DNA of 9,428 bases, taken from positions 1 to 9,428 of the forward strand of contig JAZNYY010000071.1 in NCBI GenBank assembly GCA_045594645.1, given 5' to 3'. Position numbers and translations under genes: made by a program. Under the pieces are notes generated by a model, which ran no database searches, was not told the DNA's origin, and was given only the letters and a program-made list of their open reading frames with translations. The DNA comes from Fimenecus sp045594645. GTDB taxonomy: Bacteria; Bacillota; Clostridia; Oscillospirales; Acutalibacteraceae. Positions 1-9,290 of this stretch are shown here, piece by piece. Numbering within the stretch: position 1 is the stretch's first letter; each line of letters begins with the position of its first letter.

Positions 1-20
1 ATTTTAGTAATCTCCACGCC

Positions 21-40
21 TTATATATTATGTATATAAT
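21..40 (+). promoter_or_regulatory. AT-rich dyad with TATAAT upstream of rpoB
   Basis: TTATATA (21-27) and TATATAA (33-39) are perfect 7-base inverted arms around the loop TTATG. The right arm runs into a consensus TATAAT at 35-40, which could be a -10 box with transcription starting near 47. No recognisable -35 lies 16-18 bases upstream, and no coding end can be identified in bases 1-20. It may be a weak internal promoter, a processing hairpin between an upstream ribosomal protein gene and rpoB, or chance AT-rich sequence. Confidence 0.3.
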
Positions 41-67
41 ATGGGGCTCAGGAATAAAAAAACGAAC

Positions 68-76
68 GGAGAGTGA
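68..76 (+). promoter_or_regulatory. rpoB ribosome binding site
   Basis: GGAGAGTGA is a one-base variant of the anti-16S complement GGAGGTGA. It ends 9 bases before the ATG at 86, which supports that ATG as the rpoB start over the later in-frame ATG at codon 15. Confidence 0.7.
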
Positions 77-85
77 TTAAGCCCT

Positions 86-3829
<3,744 letters not shown>

Positions 3830-3855
3830 TTGACTTAACCTATTTTATATAGATA

Positions 3856-3867
3856 AAGGAAGAAGGG
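3856..3867 (+). promoter_or_regulatory. rpoC ribosome binding site
   Basis: The purine-rich AAGGAAGAAGGG ends 9 bases before the rpoC ATG at 3877. The 47-base rpoB-rpoC gap shows no terminator, so co-transcription with rpoB is expected. Confidence 0.65.
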
Positions 3868-3876
3868 CTGTATTTA

Positions 3877-6800
3877 ATGGAAAAGAAACCATTTGAAGCA
3901 ATAAAAATCGGTCTTGCCTCTCCCGACCAGATAAGAGAATGGTCTTATGGTGAGGTTAAAAAGCCCGAAACTATAAATTACCGTACATTGAAGCCCGAAA
4001 AGGACGGACTTTACTGCGAAAGAATTTTCGGACCGCAGAAGGACCTTGAGTGCCACTGCGGTAAGTATAAGAAAATTCGTTATAAGGGCAAGGTGTGCGA
4101 ACGCTGCGGCGTTGAGGTTACTAAAAAAGAAGTGCGCCGTGAGAGAATGGGACATATTGAGCTTGTAGCTCCCGTTTCTCACATCTGGTACTTTAAGGGT
4201 ATCCCTTCAAGAATGGGTCTCATTCTTGATGTTTCACCCCGTGACCTTGAAAAAGTACTTTATTTCGCAAAGTATATCGTTATCGACCCAGGCGACACAG
4301 AGCTTACAAAGCTTCAGATACTCAATGAAAAAGAGTATCTTGATATGGTCGAAAAGTACGATGACGAGTTTAAGGCAGGTATGGGTGCAGAGGCTATTAA
4401 AGAGCTTCTCGCTGAAATTGACATTCCTGAGCTTTGCAAACAACTCCGCGAGGAGCTTGCAGATGCTACAGGACAGAAGAGAACAAGAATTCTCAAGCGT
4501 CTTGAGGTTGCTGAGGCGTTCAAGCAGTCAGGTAACCGTCCCGAGTGGATGATTCTTGATGTTGTTCCCGTAATTCCACCCGATATTCGTCCTATGGTTC
4601 AGTTGGACGGTGGTCGTTTCGCAACATCAGACCTTAATGACCTTTACAGACGAGTTATCAACAGAAATAACCGTCTTAAGAGACTTTTAGAGCTTAACGC
4701 TCCCGATATTATCGTAAGAAACGAAAAGAGAATGCTTCAGGAGGCAGTTGACGCACTTATCGACAACGGTCGCCGCGGAAGACCCGTTACAGGTCCTAAC
4801 AACAGAGCACTCAAATCTCTTTCAGATATGCTTAAGGGTAAGCAGGGTCGTTTCCGTCAGAACCTTCTTGGTAAGCGTGTTGACTATTCAGGTCGTTCAG
4901 TTATCGTTGTTGGTCCTGAACTCAAGCTTTACCAGTGTGGTTTGCCCAAGGAAATGGCACTTGAGCTCTTCAAGCCCTTCGTAATGAAGAGCTTGGTTGA
5001 AAAGGGTCTCGCAAACAATATGAAATCTGCAAAGAAAAAGGTAGAGCGTGCAAGCACAGAGGTTTGGGATTGCCTTGAAGAAGTAATCAAAGACCATCCC
5101 GTAATGCTCAACCGTGCTCCCACACTTCACCGTCTCGGTATTCAGGCATTTGAGCCCGTACTTGTAGAGGGCAGAGCTATTAAGCTTCATCCCCTTGTAT
5201 GTACAGCTTTCAACGCTGACTTCGACGGTGACCAGATGGCTGTTCATGTGCCTCTTTCAGCAGAAGCACAGGCAGAAGCAAGACTCCTTATGCTTGCTGC
5301 AAACAACCTTCTTAAACCATCAGACGGTAAGCCCGTTGCAGTTCCTACACAGGATATGATTCTCGGTTCTTACTATCTTACAATGGATAAGGATGATGAG
5401 CCCGGTAACGGTAAGGTGTTCCGAGATGTTAATGAAGCTACAATGGCTTATGACGAGGGCGACATCGGACTTCATTCAAAGATTAAAATCCGTATGACCA
5501 AAGAGGTTAACGGTGAGCAGGTTACAAAGCTTGTAGAAACAACTCTTGGCCGCGTAATCTTCAACAATCCCATTCCTCAGGACTTGGGCTTTGTTGACAG
5601 AACAAACCCCGAAAACGCATTCAAGTTTGAGGTTGAGTTCCTTGTAAACAAAAAGACACTTGGTCAGATTATCGACAAGTGCATTAAGGTTCACGGTGTA
5701 ACAGTTGCTGCTGAAATGCTTGATAAGATTAAGGCTCAGGGTCTTAAATATTCAACAAAGAGCGGTATTACAGTTGCTGTTTGTGACGCAAAGATTCCCG
5801 AAACAAAGAAAGACCTTCTTGCAGAGGCTGAATCTCGTGTTGATGTTATCAACGATTACTACAATATGGGTCTTTACAGTGCAGACGAGCGTTCAAGAGC
5901 AGTTATCAAGGTTTGGGAAGAAACAACTAACGAAGTTTCTTCAGGTATCCTTGAAAACCTCGGCAAATACAACCCAATCTATATGATGGTTGATTCAGGT
6001 GCCCGTGGTTCTAAGGCTCAGCTTCGTCAGCTTGCAGGTATGCGTGGTCTTATTGCCAATACAGCAGGTAAAACAATCGAAGTTCCCATTCGTGCTAACT
6101 ACCGTGAAGGTCTTAATGTTCTTGAATACTTTATTTCTTCTCGTGGTGCTCGTAAAGGTCTTGCCGATACAGCTCTTCGTACTGCTGACTCAGGTTACCT
6201 TACTCGTCGTCTTGTTGATGTTTCACAAGAAGTTATCATTCACGAAGAAGATTGTCATTGCCATGACGGTATTGAAGTTTACGATATCACAGAAGGTAAG
6301 GAAATGATTGAGCCATTGAGCGAAAGACTTACCGGCCGTTATCTTCTTGAAGACTTCTTTGATGCAGAGGGCAACCTTGTAGCTTCAAAGGACGAAATGA
6401 TTACAGAAGAAAAGGCAAAAGAGGTTGCAGGCATTGTTAACGCAAGAGAAAATGTTGCTGACCGCAAAATCAAGATTCGTTCACTTCTCACTTGTGATGC
6501 TAAACACGGCGTATGTATCAAGTGCTACGGTGCAAACCTTGCAACAGGTGACCCCGTAACAGTTGGTGAGGCAGTTGGTATTATCGCTGCTCAGTCAATC
6601 GGTGAGCCCGGTACTCAGCTTACAATGAGAACCTTCCATACCGGTGGTGTTGCTTCAAGTCAGGATATTACACAGGGTCTTCCTCGTGTTGAAGAATTGT
6701 TTGAAGCAAGAAAGCCCAAGACTTTGGCTATCCTTTCAGAAATCGACGGTATTCTTTCATTCCGTGAAATCAAGGGTAACGAGCATATCGTTATTACTGA

Positions 6801-7455
6801 CCACGAGAATGGTGATGAGCGTGCATATATGATTCCCTACGGCTTCCACAAGAAGTTCAACTCAGAAACTGACGAAAACGGCAATCCTATTTTCGTTAAG
6901 AAGGGAACAGCTCTTACAGACGGTTCACCTAACCCCAACGATATTCTTGCAATCAACGGTGTTGACGCAGTTCACGACTATCTTATCAAAGAAGTTCAGA
7001 GAACATATCGTATGCAGGGTGTTGATATCAACGATAAGCATATCGAGGTTATCGTTCGTCAGATGATGAGAAAGCTTAAGGTTGCAGAAGCAGGTACAAC
7101 AGACCTTCTTCCAGGTGCAACAACAGATAAGCGTGAGTTTGCAGCAGCAAATGAAAAAGCTCGTCTTCGTGCAGAAGAAACAGGCGAAGCATTTGTGCCC
7201 GCAACCTGCACACCAGTGCTTCTCGGTATAACAAAGGCTTCACTTGCAACAGATTCATTCTTGTCAGCAGCATCATTCCAGGAAACAACAAGAGTTCTTA
7301 CAGATGCAGCTATCAAGGGCAAGATTGACCCGCTTATGGGACTTAAAGAAAATGTTATCATCGGTAAGCTTCTTCCCTCAGGTACAGGTATGAAGTGCTA
7401 CTCAGAGGTTGAACTTAATAAGTCAATCAGCGATGTAGTAAGCGCCGAAGCATAA
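3877..7455 (+). CDS. rpoC: DNA-directed RNA polymerase subunit beta'
   Basis: Beta' carries the catalytic Mg-binding centre and the clamp of RNA polymerase. It is 1192 aa, the normal Gram-positive size. In order: the N-terminal zinc ribbon with C59, C61, C74 and C77; the rudder/lid region; the catalytic motif NADFDGDQMAVH with D448, D450 and D452 (E. coli D460, D462, D464); the second zinc site C793, C873, C880 and C883; and the bridge-helix/trigger-loop region, where GEPGTQLTMRTFHTGG places M917, R918 and H921 at the positions of E. coli M932, R933 and H936. The trigger loop has no large insertion. The C-terminal LLGITKASLATDSFLSAASF segment and the GLKENVIIG motif are present. All catalytic and metal-binding residues are intact. 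It follows rpoB in one operon and is closed by a strong terminator 14 bases after the stop codon. Confidence 0.99.
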   Translation: MEKKPFEAIKIGLASPDQIREWSYGEVKKPETINYRTLKPEKDGLYCERIFGPQKDLECHCGKYKKIRYKGKVCERCGVEVTKKEVRRERMGHIELVAPVSHIWYFKGIPSRMGLILDVSPRDLEKVLYFAKYIVIDPGDTELTKLQILNEKEYLDMVEKYDDEFKAGMGAEAIKELLAEIDIPELCKQLREELADATGQKRTRILKRLEVAEAFKQSGNRPEWMILDVVPVIPPDIRPMVQLDGGRFATSDLNDLYRRVINRNNRLKRLLELNAPDIIVRNEKRMLQEAVDALIDNGRRGRPVTGPNNRALKSLSDMLKGKQGRFRQNLLGKRVDYSGRSVIVVGPELKLYQCGLPKEMALELFKPFVMKSLVEKGLANNMKSAKKKVERASTEVWDCLEEVIKDHPVMLNRAPTLHRLGIQAFEPVLVEGRAIKLHPLVCTAFNADFDGDQMAVHVPLSAEAQAEARLLMLAANNLLKPSDGKPVAVPTQDMILGSYYLTMDKDDEPGNGKVFRDVNEATMAYDEGDIGLHSKIKIRMTKEVNGEQVTKLVETTLGRVIFNNPIPQDLGFVDRTNPENAFKFEVEFLVNKKTLGQIIDKCIKVHGVTVAAEMLDKIKAQGLKYSTKSGITVAVCDAKIPETKKDLLAEAESRVDVINDYYNMGLYSADERSRAVIKVWEETTNEVSSGILENLGKYNPIYMMVDSGARGSKAQLRQLAGMRGLIANTAGKTIEVPIRANYREGLNVLEYFISSRGARKGLADTALRTADSGYLTRRLVDVSQEVIIHEEDCHCHDGIEVYDITEGKEMIEPLSERLTGRYLLEDFFDAEGNLVASKDEMITEEKAKEVAGIVNARENVADRKIKIRSLLTCDAKHGVCIKCYGANLATGDPVTVGEAVGIIAAQSIGEPGTQLTMRTFHTGGVASSQDITQGLPRVEELFEARKPKTLAILSEIDGILSFREIKGNEHIVITDHENGDERAYMIPYGFHKKFNSETDENGNPIFVKKGTALTDGSPNPNDILAINGVDAVHDYLIKEVQRTYRMQGVDINDKHIEVIVRQMMRKLKVAEAGTTDLLPGATTDKREFAAANEKARLRAEETGEAFVPATCTPVLLGITKASLATDSFLSAASFQETTRVLTDAAIKGKIDPLMGLKENVIIGKLLPSGTGMKCYSEVELNKSISDVVSAEA

Positions 7456-7468
7456 TAATAAAAAAATA

Positions 7469-7499
7469 AAAGACGAGGGCAACCTCGTCTTTATTTTTT
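7469..7499 (+). terminator. Intrinsic terminator of the rpoBC operon
   Basis: A perfect 10-bp stem (7469-7478 with 7483-7492, core AGACGAGG/CCTCGTCT) is capped by the GNRA tetraloop GCAA and followed by TTATTTTTT. A preceding A-rich tract (7461-7470) would act as a T-tract on the other strand, so it could terminate in both directions. It lies 14 bases after the rpoC stop and separates rpoBC from the str operon. Confidence 0.95.
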
Positions 7500-7500
7500 A

Positions 7501-7528
7501 GTGCTGAATGCTGAGTGCGGAGTGATGA
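7501..7528. repeat. Four degenerate 7-base tandem units
   Basis: Directly after the terminator the sequence splits into four consecutive heptamers: GTGCTGA, ATGCTGA, GTGCGGA, GTGATGA. Each of the last three differs from the first by one base. No function is evident. The following bases 7529-7572 show no clear feature. Confidence 0.6.
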
Positions 7529-7572
7529 ATTAAGGGTCTGGAACGCATTTTAATATAATACTAAATTTGGTG

Positions 7573-7654
7573 ATTTTGTAGGGTACGCCGACTCGGCGTA
7601 CCGCGAGCAAATATGTTGTTTATTGCGGGTTGCCGAGGTCGGCAACCCCTACAA
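7573..7654. repeat. Composite palindromic element with TTGTAGGG inverted ends
   Basis: The ends TTGTAGGG (7576-7583) and CCCTACAA (7647-7654) are 8-bp inverted repeats. Inside each end sits a perfect palindrome: GGTACGCCGA/TCGGCGTACC (7582-7591 with 7593-7602) and GGGTTGCCGA/TCGGCAACCC (7627-7636 with 7639-7648). The inner arms GCCGA/TCGGC are shared, while the outer arms differ but stay complementary. The short non-coding form with inverted ends resembles a MITE or REP-like unit. TGAT occurs on both flanks (7571-7574, 7657-7660), but this is too short to call a target duplication. No transposase is present. Confidence 0.7.
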
Positions 7655-7693
7655 TTTGATGCGAGTGTAGGACAGGGATTGCTCTCGCCGAGT

Positions 7694-7716
7694 ATTTTGT
7701 AGGGGTCGGACGACCC
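7694..7716. repeat. Third copy of the GTAGGG palindrome unit
   Basis: ATTTTGTAGGG at 7694-7704 exactly repeats the 11 bases at 7573-7583, 121 bases away and in the same orientation. It again leads into a palindrome, GGGTCG GA CGACCC (7703-7708 with 7711-7716), whose sequence is unrelated to the first two. It looks like a half unit without the opposite end. Bases 7655-7693 between the copies hold only a weak 5-bp pairing (GCGAG 7661-7665 with CTCGC 7684-7688). Confidence 0.6.
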
Positions 7717-7721
7717 TTTCC

Positions 7722-7827
7722 GCCCCATCTTTGAGGGGGCTGTCGCTGTAAGGCGACTGGGGGAGTAATTTGTGAAAACTCCCTCCGTCAACGCTAACGC
7801 GTTGCCACCTCCATCGGTGAGGGAGGG
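7722..7827. repeat. GC-rich multi-hairpin repeat block
   Basis: A run of short inverted repeats: GCCCC/GGGGC (7722-7726 with 7736-7740), GTCGC/GCGAC (7742-7746 with 7753-7757), CAACGC/GCGTTG (7789-7794 with 7799-7804) and CACC/GGTG (7806-7809 with 7816-7819). CTCCC at 7779-7783 can pair upstream with GGGAG (7761-7765). Alternatively CTCCCTC (7779-7785) can pair downstream with GAGGGAG (7819-7825). It resembles a dispersed intergenic repeat I recall from gut Firmicutes genomes, but I cannot confirm copies from one window. Bases 7828-7904, up to the next array, show nothing I can name. Confidence 0.6.
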
Positions 7828-7904
7828 AAATGGTTGTGCGTTTATATTAGTGATGTCTTATAATTCAGCGTCGCAGACCCGTAATTTTGTACTTTGCGCT
7901 TTGT

Positions 7905-8080
7905 CGATATGCAATCTTCGATTGCTCGATATTTTTGCAACGCAAAATCGATATATTTTCTTTTCAGAAAATTCGATATGATATAAATCCTCGTTCACGA
8001 AGTGAACATATCGAGTGACTTGTCACATATCGAAAATCCAATAAGGATTTATATCGCTGCAAAATCTATGATTTTGCAAC
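7905..8080. repeat. Array of CGATAT boxes alternating with perfect hairpins
   Basis: The hexamer CGATAT occurs at 7905, 7927, 7949 and 7974, then as its reverse complement ATATCG at 8008, 8027 and 8051. Every interval holds a self-complementary sequence with a 2-5 base loop: GCAATC/GATTGC (7911-7925), TTTTGC/GCAAAA (7933-7947), ATTTTCT/AGAAAAT (7955-7972), GTTCAC/GTGAAC (7993-8007), GTGAC/GTCAC (8015-8026) and AAATCC/GGATTT (8034-8050). A last hairpin, TGCAAAATC/GATTTTGCA (8058-8078), follows the final box. The stem sequences are mostly unrelated; only the second and last share a TTTTGC/GCAAAA core. GATATAAATCC (7980-7990) also pairs perfectly with GGATTTATATC (8045-8055), giving a possible outer helix across the inverted half. 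It is non-coding and lies just upstream of the rpsL promoter. Function unknown. Confidence 0.75.
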
Positions 8081-8090
8081 TTTTTCGTTA

Positions 8091-8100
8091 TTTTGCAAAA
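8091..8100. repeat. TTTTGCAAAA palindrome next to the rpsL promoter
   Basis: A perfect 10-bp palindrome centred 11 bases upstream of the -35 box. The octamer TTTTGCAA also occurs at 7933-7940 and 8072-8079 within the adjacent array. It could be a protein-binding site or simply part of the AT-rich upstream promoter tract. Confidence 0.35.
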
Positions 8101-8106
8101 AATGTA

Positions 8107-8136
8107 TTGACAAATATTGTTTAATTGTGATAAACT
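8107..8136 (+). promoter_or_regulatory. Promoter of the rpsL-rpsG-fusA operon
   Basis: A perfect -35 TTGACA lies at 8107-8112. The -10 is GATAAA at 8129-8134 (16-base spacer, preceded by TG at 8126-8127) or TAAACT at 8131-8136 (18-base spacer, preceded by TG at 8128-8129). Either gives an extended -10 for the vegetative sigma factor. Upstream sequence is A/T rich. Transcription would start near 8141, giving an untranslated leader of about 66 bases before rpsL. Confidence 0.75.
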
Positions 8137-8146
8137 ATTCGAGCAT

Positions 8147-8162
8147 GCGGACATAGGTCCGT
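8147..8162 (+). other. Hairpin in the rpsL leader
   Basis: CGGAC (8148-8152) pairs with GTCCG (8157-8161) around the loop ATAG, with a possible G-T closing pair. It sits near the expected transcript start and could stabilise the 5' end or take part in regulation. It has no T-tract, so it is not a terminator. Confidence 0.4.
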
Positions 8163-8189
8163 TGACTTGTTATGCAAATAAATATGTAT

Positions 8190-8197
8190 GGGGGTGA
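8190..8197 (+). promoter_or_regulatory. rpsL ribosome binding site
   Basis: GGGGGTGA is one base from GGAGGTGA and ends 9 bases before the rpsL ATG at 8207, fixing that start. Confidence 0.7.
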
Positions 8198-8206
8198 AAT
8201 CAAAAA

Positions 8207-8629
8207 ATGCCAACCTTTAACCAGCTCGTTCGTAACGGAAGAGAAACTCTCGTTAAGAAGTCTAAGGCTCCCGCTCTCGGTAAGGGTCTCAACTCAAAGA
8301 AGAATGTTATGACAAATAACAATTCTCCCCAAAAGAGAGGTGTGTGCACTGTTGTTAAGACAGATACACCTAAAAAGCCTAACTCAGCTCTTAGAAAGCT
8401 CGCCAGAGTTCGTCTTACAAACGGAATCGAAGTTTCAGCTTACATTCCCGGCGTAGGTCACAATCTTCAGGAACACTCTGTTGTTCTTATCAGAGGCGGC
8501 CGTGTTAAGGACCTTCCCGGTGTGCGTTATCACATTATCCGTGGTACACTCGATACTCAGGGTGTTAACGGAAGAATGCAGAGCCGCTCAAAGTACGGTG
8601 CAAAGCGTCCTAAGGCAGCAAAAAAATAA
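8207..8629 (+). CDS. rpsL: 30S ribosomal protein S12
   Basis: S12 sits at the 30S decoding centre and controls accuracy and streptomycin response. The 140-aa protein begins MPTFNQLVR and contains SPQKRGVCT, TPKKPNSALRK and the universally conserved GHNLQEHSVVLIRGGRVKD segment, ending in a basic SKYGAKRPKAAKK tail. It is longer than E. coli S12 (124 aa), mainly through about 13 extra residues before SPQKRG, as is normal in Firmicutes. K56 and K101 match the streptomycin-resistance positions K43 and K88 of E. coli (counting Met), both with the sensitive-type lysine. D102 is the conserved aspartate that is methylthiolated in E. coli. It is the first gene of the str operon, behind its own promoter. 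The rplGB/ybxF-type L7Ae gene that often lies just upstream in Bacilli is absent. Confidence 0.99.
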   Translation: MPTFNQLVRNGRETLVKKSKAPALGKGLNSKKNVMTNNNSPQKRGVCTVVKTDTPKKPNSALRKLARVRLTNGIEVSAYIPGVGHNLQEHSVVLIRGGRVKDLPGVRYHIIRGTLDTQGVNGRMQSRSKYGAKRPKAAKK

Positions 8630-8648
8630 TAGGTTAATGTTAAAAGAC

Positions 8649-8674
8649 AGAATCTTCTTGTAAGGCAGTATTCT
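8649..8674 (+). other. Small hairpin after rpsL
   Basis: AGAAT (8649-8653) pairs with ATTCT (8670-8674), and CTT (8654-8656) pairs with AAG (8662-8664) inside it. It is a weak structure with no T-run, in the 163-base rpsL-rpsG gap. Confidence 0.3.
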
Positions 8675-8688
8675 TTATGAATATTTGT

Positions 8689-8731
8689 CCAACGAGAGTG
8701 TATATATAAATATATATGCCTTTTTCGTTGG
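8689..8731 (+). promoter_or_regulatory. Long hairpin in the rpsL-rpsG gap, possible S7 control site
   Basis: CCAACGA (8689-8695) pairs perfectly with TCGTTGG (8725-8731). Inside it, after a few wobble pairs and a small internal loop, ATATAT (8702-8707) pairs with ATATAT (8712-8717). In E. coli the S7 protein represses the str operon by binding the rpsL-rpsG intercistronic RNA, so a structured gap here is a candidate for the same control. The AT-only inner hairpin followed by TTTTT (8721-8725) could also act as a weak attenuator. Palindromes ACTCGAGT (8749-8756) and ATGATATCAT (8761-8770) follow. The regulatory role is inferred from position only. Confidence 0.4.
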
Positions 8732-8777
8732 TGCCACGGGGTTTTGTCACTCGAGTACCTATGATATCATTAATATG

Positions 8778-8785
8778 AAGGAGGG
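8778..8785 (+). promoter_or_regulatory. rpsG ribosome binding site
   Basis: AAGGAGGG ends 7 bases before the GTG at 8793. This decides the start: the in-frame ATG at 8775 overlaps the site, and the TTG at 8685 has no such site and lies before the hairpin. Confidence 0.85.
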
Positions 8786-8792
8786 AAGCGCA

Positions 8793-9263
8793 GTGCCAAG
8801 AAGAGGCCAGATTGCAAAACGCGATGTTTTGCCAGATCCGCTTTATAATTCAAAGCTTGTAACAAGACTTATCAACAGCGTAATGTTAGACGGTAAGAAG
8901 GGCGTTGCTCAGAAAATCGTTTACGATGCATTCGACATCATCGCTGAAAAAACAGGCAAGGAAGCTCTTGAAGTTTTCGATGCCGCTATGGAAAACGTTA
9001 TGCCAGTTCTCGAGTGTAAAGCTCGTCGTGTAGGTGGTGCAACATACCAGGTTCCTATGGAGGTTCGCCCCGAAAGACGCCAGACTCTCGGTCTTCGTTG
9101 GATTACTCTTTTCGCTCGTCAGCGTTCAGAGAGAACAATGAAAGAAAGACTTGCTAACGAAATTCTTGATGCTATCAACTCACAGGGCGGAGCATTCAAG
9201 AAGAAGGAAGAAATGCACAGAATGGCAGAAGCTAACAAAGCTTTCGCACATTTCAGATGGTAA
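8793..9263 (+). CDS. rpsG: 30S ribosomal protein S7
   Basis: S7 nucleates assembly of the 30S head and contacts mRNA and tRNA at the exit site. From the GTG at 8793 it is 156 aa, the usual bacterial length, starting (M)PRRGQIAKRDVLPDP. It contains LINSVMLDGKKGVAQ, the ARRVGGATYQVPMEVRPERR beta-hairpin region used in RNA contact, and a conserved FAHFRW end. An open frame extends 36 codons upstream to a TTG, but that part (MSNESVYINIYAFF...) has no S7 similarity and covers the intercistronic hairpin, so I exclude it. It is the second gene of the str operon. In E. coli this protein is also the operon's translational repressor. Confidence 0.98.
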   Translation: MPRRGQIAKRDVLPDPLYNSKLVTRLINSVMLDGKKGVAQKIVYDAFDIIAEKTGKEALEVFDAAMENVMPVLECKARRVGGATYQVPMEVRPERRQTLGLRWITLFARQRSERTMKERLANEILDAINSQGGAFKKKEEMHRMAEANKAFAHFRW

Positions 9264-9277
9264 TCTCTTAGAGATTA
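9261..9277 (+). other. Hairpin containing the rpsG stop codon
   Basis: TAATCTC (9261-9267) and GAGATTA (9271-9277) form a perfect 7-bp stem with loop TTA. The 5' arm begins with the rpsG TAA stop, and the hairpin ends three bases before the fusA ribosome binding site GGAGGA (9281-9286). It may mark a processing or translational-coupling point. No T-run follows. Confidence 0.45.
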
Positions 9278-9290
9278 AGTGGAGGATATT

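Noticed and set aside
3830..3857. Possible promoter TTGACT-16-GATAAA between rpoB and rpoC
   Set aside because: Transcription would start inside or after the rpoC ribosome binding site, so it would not give a useful leader. rpoB-rpoC co-transcription explains the gap.
7561..7791. 76-codon open frame on the minus strand in the intergenic region
   Set aside because: It lies across the GTAGGG palindromes and the GC-rich hairpin block, has no ribosome binding site or recognisable motif, and is explained by the repeat sequence.
7772..7981. 69-codon open frame on the plus strand in the intergenic region
   Set aside because: It runs through two unrelated repeat types, has no convincing start signal, and the peptide shows no domain features.
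7905..8080. CRISPR-like array of short repeats with similar spacing
   Set aside because: The repeat is only 6 bases, it changes orientation, and the spacers are palindromes rather than unique sequence. No cas gene is present.
8207..8629. Streptomycin-resistance-type S12
   Set aside because: K56 and K101, the positions usually changed in resistance, both carry the sensitive-type lysine.
8685..8792. N-terminal extension of S7 from TTG 8685
   Set aside because: The added 36 residues are not found in S7, there is no ribosome binding site before the TTG, and AAGGAGGG is ideally placed for GTG 8793.
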